From a virus: a stretch of 64,000 bases of DNA. Shown piece by piece: positions 59,258-64,000 of this stretch (positions are counted from its first letter, which is position 1; each line of letters opens with the position of its first letter). Below the pieces are notes generated by a model that searched no databases, was not told where the DNA came from, and worked only from the letters and a program-made list of their open reading frames with translations. Location: positions 1-64,000 of the IMG/VR virus record IMGVR_UViG_3300042564_002819. One strand, 5' to 3'. The translations under genes were made by a program, and so were the position numbers.

Positions 59258-60481
59258 TTACTCCTCGTAATATTCGTAGTATTTTAATTTTTCGTTAATA
59301 TAGTCTTGTAATAATGGGTTTACATCTTTTAGTGACAGTTTTCTTACTTTGCTAAAATACTCAATTGCTTCACTAAATTGTTTAATTCTACGTAATGTTA
59401 TATCTGAGCCGATTGTATTATATACTACTTGCAAATTTTCAATAATTTCTTCGTAGTTATCAAATCGATTTCTAAATTTATTTACAATTTTTATAGATCT
59501 TTTAACATACTTTTTAAATCTGTCGTCAAGAAATCCTACTGTTATACCCGGAGTGTAAACAATATTGGCTTTTACATCAATTTTAATTTTGTATTTCATA
59601 GTAATATAAATTAAAAAATTAAAATAGTCAGGCAACATTGTTATAGATATTGGATTTATTGCCATGTTTGTACTCATTAAATATCCTGTATTTGCCCACT
59701 TTTTAAAATTTTCAACAAATCTATCGTAAGAGCATCCATATCTAATATATTCAAAATTTTGTCCAACACTTTCAGCACTGATAGATATTAAGTAATTTAA
59801 ATTTGGATATTTTTGTTTGTAAAAACTCATTTTTTCTAAACACTTATCCATTATCTTAGGAGGAGTATTTGCATTTGTTTGTATAGTTAATAAGAGATAT
59901 GTATTCGGATCTGTATTTTTATAAAAACTCTCAATGGTCAAATCCAACAGTTCTTTTTTGTTTATACTCATTAGTAAAGGCTCTCCTCCTAAGAGTATTA
60001 TTTCGTAATAGTCATCTTCTTTTTTATTTTTAGCAACTTCGGAAATATAATTAAAAACATAGTCAGCATATTTTTTAGGAGTATGTTTATTTTTTATTTC
60101 TCTGTCAGCCCACGTTGGCGGCTCAACACTTGTATTTAATATTTCTTGTTCCCATTTACTACTGTAAATTCTACTACAATAGACACAAGCAGAATCACAG
60201 GTATTGTCAAAGTAAAGTTCAATTTGATATTTGTTCGGTCGTTTTTCGTAATGTTCGTTGCCGTGCATTCTCCACGATTTATTTTTAGAAAACTCAGCTT
60301 TCCAACAAGTATTACAAGAATTATTTTTTATACCATTTTGCAAATCTGTTTTTATTTTTTCAAGGTCGTCTGTAAACATTTCTGCACCAGGATGCATTTT
60401 ACAACAAAGACATACTGTATTTTCTAACGGTCTGAATACTATTTCATGAGAACTTCTTTTACATCCAAGATTATCTTGCAT
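59258..60481 (-). CDS. Radical SAM protein with N-terminal twitch-like cysteine region (3)
   Basis: A 407-aa protein. Core Cys95-x3-Cys99-x2-Cys102 (CDSACVYC), then LLGGEPLLMSINKK. N-terminal Cys7, the CLCC run at 24-27 and Cys56/Cys59 resemble the other twitch-like proteins, with one extra Cys. It overlaps the upstream gene by 11 bases and ends two bases before the next start. Confidence 0.85.
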   Translation of the reverse strand: MQDNLGCKRSSHEIVFRPLENTVCLCCKMHPGAEMFTDDLEKIKTDLQNGIKNNSCNTCWKAEFSKNKSWRMHGNEHYEKRPNKYQIELYFDNTCDSACVYCSRIYSSKWEQEILNTSVEPPTWADREIKNKHTPKKYADYVFNYISEVAKNKKEDDYYEIILLGGEPLLMSINKKELLDLTIESFYKNTDPNTYLLLTIQTNANTPPKIMDKCLEKMSFYKQKYPNLNYLISISAESVGQNFEYIRYGCSYDRFVENFKKWANTGYLMSTNMAINPISITMLPDYFNFLIYITMKYKIKIDVKANIVYTPGITVGFLDDRFKKYVKRSIKIVNKFRNRFDNYEEIIENLQVVYNTIGSDITLRRIKQFSEAIEYFSKVRKLSLKDVNPLLQDYINEKLKYYEYYEE

Positions 60482-61691
60482 TTTGTTTTACCTTAGTTGC
60501 CCAATTTGCTAATTCTGGATTATAATCATAAATGTTAAATCCTCTTAGAGAATTAATATAATCGATCCATCGCAATGCATGAGAATTGTCTTCATCAGTT
60601 GCCGAATATTTTAAAGTCTTTAATCTTTCTGTTCTTTCAAAAATTATAGGATTTTTTAAATATTCTGTATTGTTAAAAAAATCATTTACTAATCTATCTA
60701 TGTCGTTTTGTGGAACGATACTATATGCAGAATACTTTGGAAGAAAAACATAGTAATAAGCAAATACATCTACTAATCCTGTTTTTAACAACTCGTTTGC
60801 TGATTCCTTAAGAGTCCATAATGTATAGAGTGAAACTGTACTACTTGCTATAACTCTTTTTCCTGTTCTTCTTAAATATGTTTCCATATTTTCAAGTGTT
60901 TGTTCATAAGGAGTACTACGTATCCATTCGTAGATTTTTCCTGTGCCGTCAAGACTTGCAGTAACTAATAATTCAACATTGGGATTTTTATTTAACTTTT
61001 CTAAAATGTCCCAAATTTCTTCTGTAATTACTGCCCAATTAGAAACAATTAAAATACGCATTTCGTATTTTTTATCTACAATTTCTTTTAAAACTCTTAT
61101 ATTTCTTGGATCTGCAAAGGGCTCGCCCCCTTTAATAAGTAAAAACTTAATCGACGGTAACACTTCTAAAATCTTTTTCATGTCGTCGTCGGTGGCCTGG
61201 AAAGCCTTTGTATGTAAGTTTGATAATCCAGAATTTTCTCTAAATTCTAAACCTTCTTTTTTTGCACGTTTATCTAGTCCTATCCATTTACTGCTATAGA
61301 TACTTCCGCACATAGCACAGCTTTGATTACATAAGTTACTTGGAGTATACTCTAGTGATAAAATTTGCTTTCTCGAAGAATTAAAATTTTCATCCGACCA
61401 AGGAAGATTAACATAATGATCGTTGTCTATATGGGCAGGAATTCCATTTTCTCTATTGTCTTTGCAAGCTACACATGCACTTGGCCATTCACCTTTTTTA
61501 AATTTATTACGAATGCCATTTATTATGTCATTGTTGTAATAGTCAGTTAATGATGCTACCTCGCTAATATATGACCCGTGTTTTTTGCCAACTGTGCATA
61601 ATTTTAAATCTCCCAATGGACCAATGTTAAGTTGGCTCCACGGGGCTTTACACATCATCGGTCTACGAGATTGATATTCTTTATCAGACAT
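60471..61691 (-). CDS. Radical SAM protein with N-terminal twitch-like cysteine region (4)
   Basis: A 406-aa protein counted from ATG 61691, which follows AAGGGGATATA; a start 30 bases further upstream is in frame. Core Cys121-x3-Cys125-x2-Cys128 (CNQSCAMC), then LIKGGEPFADPRN. N-terminal Cys14, Cys32 and Cys73/Cys76. It overlaps the PLP enzyme gene by eight bases. Confidence 0.85.
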   Translation of the reverse strand: MSDKEYQSRRPMMCKAPWSQLNIGPLGDLKLCTVGKKHGSYISEVASLTDYYNNDIINGIRNKFKKGEWPSACVACKDNRENGIPAHIDNDHYVNLPWSDENFNSSRKQILSLEYTPSNLCNQSCAMCGSIYSSKWIGLDKRAKKEGLEFRENSGLSNLHTKAFQATDDDMKKILEVLPSIKFLLIKGGEPFADPRNIRVLKEIVDKKYEMRILIVSNWAVITEEIWDILEKLNKNPNVELLVTASLDGTGKIYEWIRSTPYEQTLENMETYLRRTGKRVIASSTVSLYTLWTLKESANELLKTGLVDVFAYYYVFLPKYSAYSIVPQNDIDRLVNDFFNNTEYLKNPIIFERTERLKTLKYSATDEDNSHALRWIDYINSLRGFNIYDYNPELANWATKVKQNAR

Positions 61692-62565
61692 TATATCCCC
61701 TTGCGTCAAATCTATTATCAACTAGCATTCTTAAAGGAGTTCTAACACTTACAAAAGTTCCATTATGAGATGCAATATTTATAGAATCAGTTTCTTCTAA
61801 TTTAAAATCTTTGCAAACTTTTGTATATTCTTTATTATAATTTTTCCACCAAAAGTCCGAGCCAAACCTGTCTATCATATTACACCCAATCCACATGTCG
61901 CTTACGTTATTATATCCAAAGTTATTCATAATATTTATAGGACCATCGATTTGTTCTTTACTGTATCGAACACCAATTCTTTGAGATCCCATCGAAAAGG
62001 CTTTACTTAGGCTAATTGAAAACGTCTTGATAGCAGAATGTGACAAATCTATATCAATGTTTTTACACTGTCCTAGCCATGCTGCATCTATGTGAACGTC
62101 GATAGAGTTTTTGTAACAAAAGTCTAAGAGTCGATCTATGTCGGGTATATTCCCTGCTGTTTTAACAGAAGGATAAGAAATAACTAGAACTGATCCTGAC
62201 GGTATTGCAGAATAATGTGTTACTTTTAAAATTTTTGGATTTAATCTCCAATGATATGCATACTCGCCTTCGAATATTACTAACTTATTACTGTATCTGT
62301 AATGCAGTTCGTCTATTTGCTGTGAAACACCTAATATAGCATCAGTAAATTTAAAAGACTCTAAATTTTTAATATTATTTAATTTAGAATTTTTAATCCA
62401 AGCTGTAACTTTTTCTATAAAGTATTTTGTATATTGATTGCTATCTGTTGGATATTCTTTCATATCTAGAGAATCTCGAAACCCAATAATTTTACCAACT
62501 AACATAGGAGGAATTCTAGATGTTAAAAACTTTTCTACACTTAAGTTATTATAATCCATATACAT
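61684..62565 (-). CDS. Fold-type I PLP-dependent enzyme (aminotransferase-like)
   Basis: A 293-aa protein, short for the family (about 380). DVHIDAAWLG at 157-166 holds Asp160, which contacts the PLP ring nitrogen, and SLSKAFSMGSQRIG at 185-198 holds the PLP-binding Lys188. YPSVKTAGNIPD (about 131-142) corresponds to the usual PNNPTG region. It would be an aminotransferase or lyase-like enzyme; its small size suggests a lost C-terminal part. It overlaps the radical SAM gene on each side, so it probably works on their product. Confidence 0.78.
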   Translation of the reverse strand: MYMDYNNLSVEKFLTSRIPPMLVGKIIGFRDSLDMKEYPTDSNQYTKYFIEKVTAWIKNSKLNNIKNLESFKFTDAILGVSQQIDELHYRYSNKLVIFEGEYAYHWRLNPKILKVTHYSAIPSGSVLVISYPSVKTAGNIPDIDRLLDFCYKNSIDVHIDAAWLGQCKNIDIDLSHSAIKTFSISLSKAFSMGSQRIGVRYSKEQIDGPINIMNNFGYNNVSDMWIGCNMIDRFGSDFWWKNYNKEYTKVCKDFKLEETDSINIASHNGTFVSVRTPLRMLVDNRFDARGYNV

Positions 62566-63916
62566 CGCCTTTTAACAATGCCCATGTTTTTTCGCATACA
62601 TCTTTTAGTTTTTCTTTTCTTGACTTATCTAATGTATTTGTATAATACCAAAACTTTTCTAAATCTTTAGAATGATCTTCTGAGTTCATAAATTTTATAT
62701 ATTGATCTAATATCTTACAAAAATACTTAAAGTTTTCCGATTTTTCTTTTTCGGTTAAATCTAGCAACGAAATCTCTGCTTTAGCTTCAATCTTTTTTTG
62801 TTCAAAGTAATTTTCTATCCACTGCTTACTTTCTTTTGGAAATATTTGAATATTTAAGAACTTTGGATTATGTAAAGGATGCGGACTTATTACCGGCTTG
62901 TGTTGCACCTCAACATTAATTCTTTTAAATTTTTGTTTGATTTTCCAAAGCATCATATCAGGCAAGTGAACTAGATTATATGCTTGTATAGTAGCAGCCC
63001 ACCATATTTTAAAATCTCCTTCAGCAGCGTCTAATTTTCGCATATTTTCTTCTATCTTGTGCCATTTGCTAGGATTTCTTATATAATCGTTTATTGGTCC
63101 TACAGCATCAACACTCATTCCAATTTGTATACGTTCAAAATGCTTCCAAATATTCCAAGCACGTTCTGGAATATTAGTAATATTTGTATTGTATTCTATC
63201 ACAATAGATTTAGATCTTCCGGCATCTATGCACTTTTGTAAAAACTCGTAATGTTGGTCTATTAATAAAGGTTCCCCTCCAACGATGTATAATCGTTCTA
63301 TTGTAGGAATTTCTTGTTCCATTTCCTTCCAAAAAGCAGGCTTTTCGTACCAAGAATAGATATCAACTTCGGGTTTATGCTTTCCGTTTGCTGTTTTTAT
63401 TAATTTTACAGTTTGCCCGCTATCTTTATATTGATTTCCCCAAAGCAATACGTTGTCATCGTACCACTGACTGCTATCTGTAGGCCCACACATTCTACAT
63501 TTTAAATTGCAAAGATTTCCAAAACGAAGATCCATGTATTTTATAGGATTTTCTTCTAAATCAATTGATCCATCTTGCTTCGTTTTTGATATGGCATCTT
63601 CTTTATTAATTACATGAGCCCATATATCTCTTTCCCAACTAGCTCTACTTTCCATTCCTGATTCTGCTTCACGTTTACATCTAATGCATGATTCGTGATA
63701 TTCATTATTTAACATAGCTAATCTAACTTCTTTCATTAGATTGCTGTTTCTAAATCCGTGTATAGTTTCAGTTGATAGGTTGTAATTCGATCCTGTTTCT
63801 GTTTTTACTAATCCCTGATTAATACTAACATTTGCATTACAACATATTCTTACATCGCCGTTATTTCTTACATTTAAACTCATCCACGGCAGTGGACAAA
63901 ATGCGTTATTTTCCAT
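62549..63916 (-). CDS. Radical SAM protein with N-terminal twitch-like cysteine region (5)
   Basis: A 455-aa protein, the longest twitch-like paralogue. Core Cys136-x3-Cys140-x2-Cys143 (CNLKCRMC), then YIVGGEPLLIDQH. N-terminal Cys7, CC at 25-26 and Cys77/Cys80. ATAGGATTTATAA precedes the ATG. First complete gene of the leftward operon that ends at 58146. Confidence 0.86.
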   Translation of the reverse strand: MENNAFCPLPWMSLNVRNNGDVRICCNANVSINQGLVKTETGSNYNLSTETIHGFRNSNLMKEVRLAMLNNEYHESCIRCKREAESGMESRASWERDIWAHVINKEDAISKTKQDGSIDLEENPIKYMDLRFGNLCNLKCRMCGPTDSSQWYDDNVLLWGNQYKDSGQTVKLIKTANGKHKPEVDIYSWYEKPAFWKEMEQEIPTIERLYIVGGEPLLIDQHYEFLQKCIDAGRSKSIVIEYNTNITNIPERAWNIWKHFERIQIGMSVDAVGPINDYIRNPSKWHKIEENMRKLDAAEGDFKIWWAATIQAYNLVHLPDMMLWKIKQKFKRINVEVQHKPVISPHPLHNPKFLNIQIFPKESKQWIENYFEQKKIEAKAEISLLDLTEKEKSENFKYFCKILDQYIKFMNSEDHSKDLEKFWYYTNTLDKSRKEKLKDVCEKTWALLKGDVYGL

Positions 63917-63930
63917 TTATAAATCCTATA

Positions 63931-64000
63931 TTAAGAAAGTTGCTTATCGTTTTTATTTTTTCCATGTCCGCTACTAAACTCAAATTTTTTGCCACAAGTT
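63931..64000 (-). CDS. Possible 3' end of another minus-strand CDS (partial)
   Basis: A frame from the right edge ends at TAA (63933-63931), encoding TCGKKFEFSSGHGKNKN and a short tail. A second frame in this stretch stays open to about 63905 and would overlap the next gene. Which one is real cannot be decided from 84 bases. Confidence 0.3.
   Translation of the reverse strand, partial: TCGKKFEFSSGHGKNKNDKQLS

Overview
The window looks like part of a large, AT-rich genome of a marine T4-like myovirus. The diagnostic genes are a family B DNA polymerase (gp43-like), a sliding clamp (gp45-like), a DsbA-like late-transcription DNA-binding protein, PhoH, a 5'-3' exonuclease of the FEN family, and many small tightly overlapping genes. 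GATAAATA/TATAAATA boxes resembling the T4 late promoter lie before several likely structural genes. I saw no rRNA, tRNA, integrase, transposase or CRISPR array. The host is not identifiable from the sequence; an abundant AT-rich marine bacterium is an inference.

Layout. 0-15 kb: PhoH on the minus strand, two conserved probable virion proteins, a complete lysis cassette (glycosidase endolysin, i-spanin, lipoprotein o-spanin, holin), a proteostasis block (DnaJ, peptide deformylase, ClpA-type AAA+), then a run of very small translationally coupled genes. Many of these start with a short motif resembling the T4 capsid-targeting peptide cut by the gp21 protease. 15-29 kb: DsbA, DNA polymerase, nucleotide-sugar genes (cytidylyltransferase, eukaryotic-type phosphomannomutase, UDP-sugar dehydrogenase, glycosyltransferase, epimerase), sliding clamp, and a TGT-superfamily DpdA-like transglycosylase. 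29-36 kb: GTP cyclohydrolase I, a QueE-like 7-carboxy-7-deazaguanine synthase, S-adenosylmethionine synthetase, exonuclease and small conserved phage genes. 36-42 kb: sulfotransferase, a MoxR-type ATPase paired with a VWA/metallopeptidase-like protein under near-identical promoters and leaders, small conserved genes and a tail-fibre-like protein.

The most unusual part is 43-64 kb, an accessory island with changing gene orientation. It holds eleven radical SAM genes: five with an N-terminal twitch-like cysteine region, two with an N-terminal B12-binding-like region, and four others. They come with three PP-loop ATP pyrophosphatases (two QueC-like), a homospermidine synthase, two 2-oxoglutarate/Fe(II) oxygenases, a short-chain dehydrogenase, a fold-type I PLP enzyme and one unidentified protein. 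With phage-encoded SAM synthetase, FolE, QueE and DpdA upstream, a reasonable hypothesis is a virus-encoded pathway for an elaborate modification, either a 7-deazaguanine-derived nucleobase or a small molecule/surface group, supplied with its own SAM. The product cannot be deduced from the sequence, and QueD was not found in this window.
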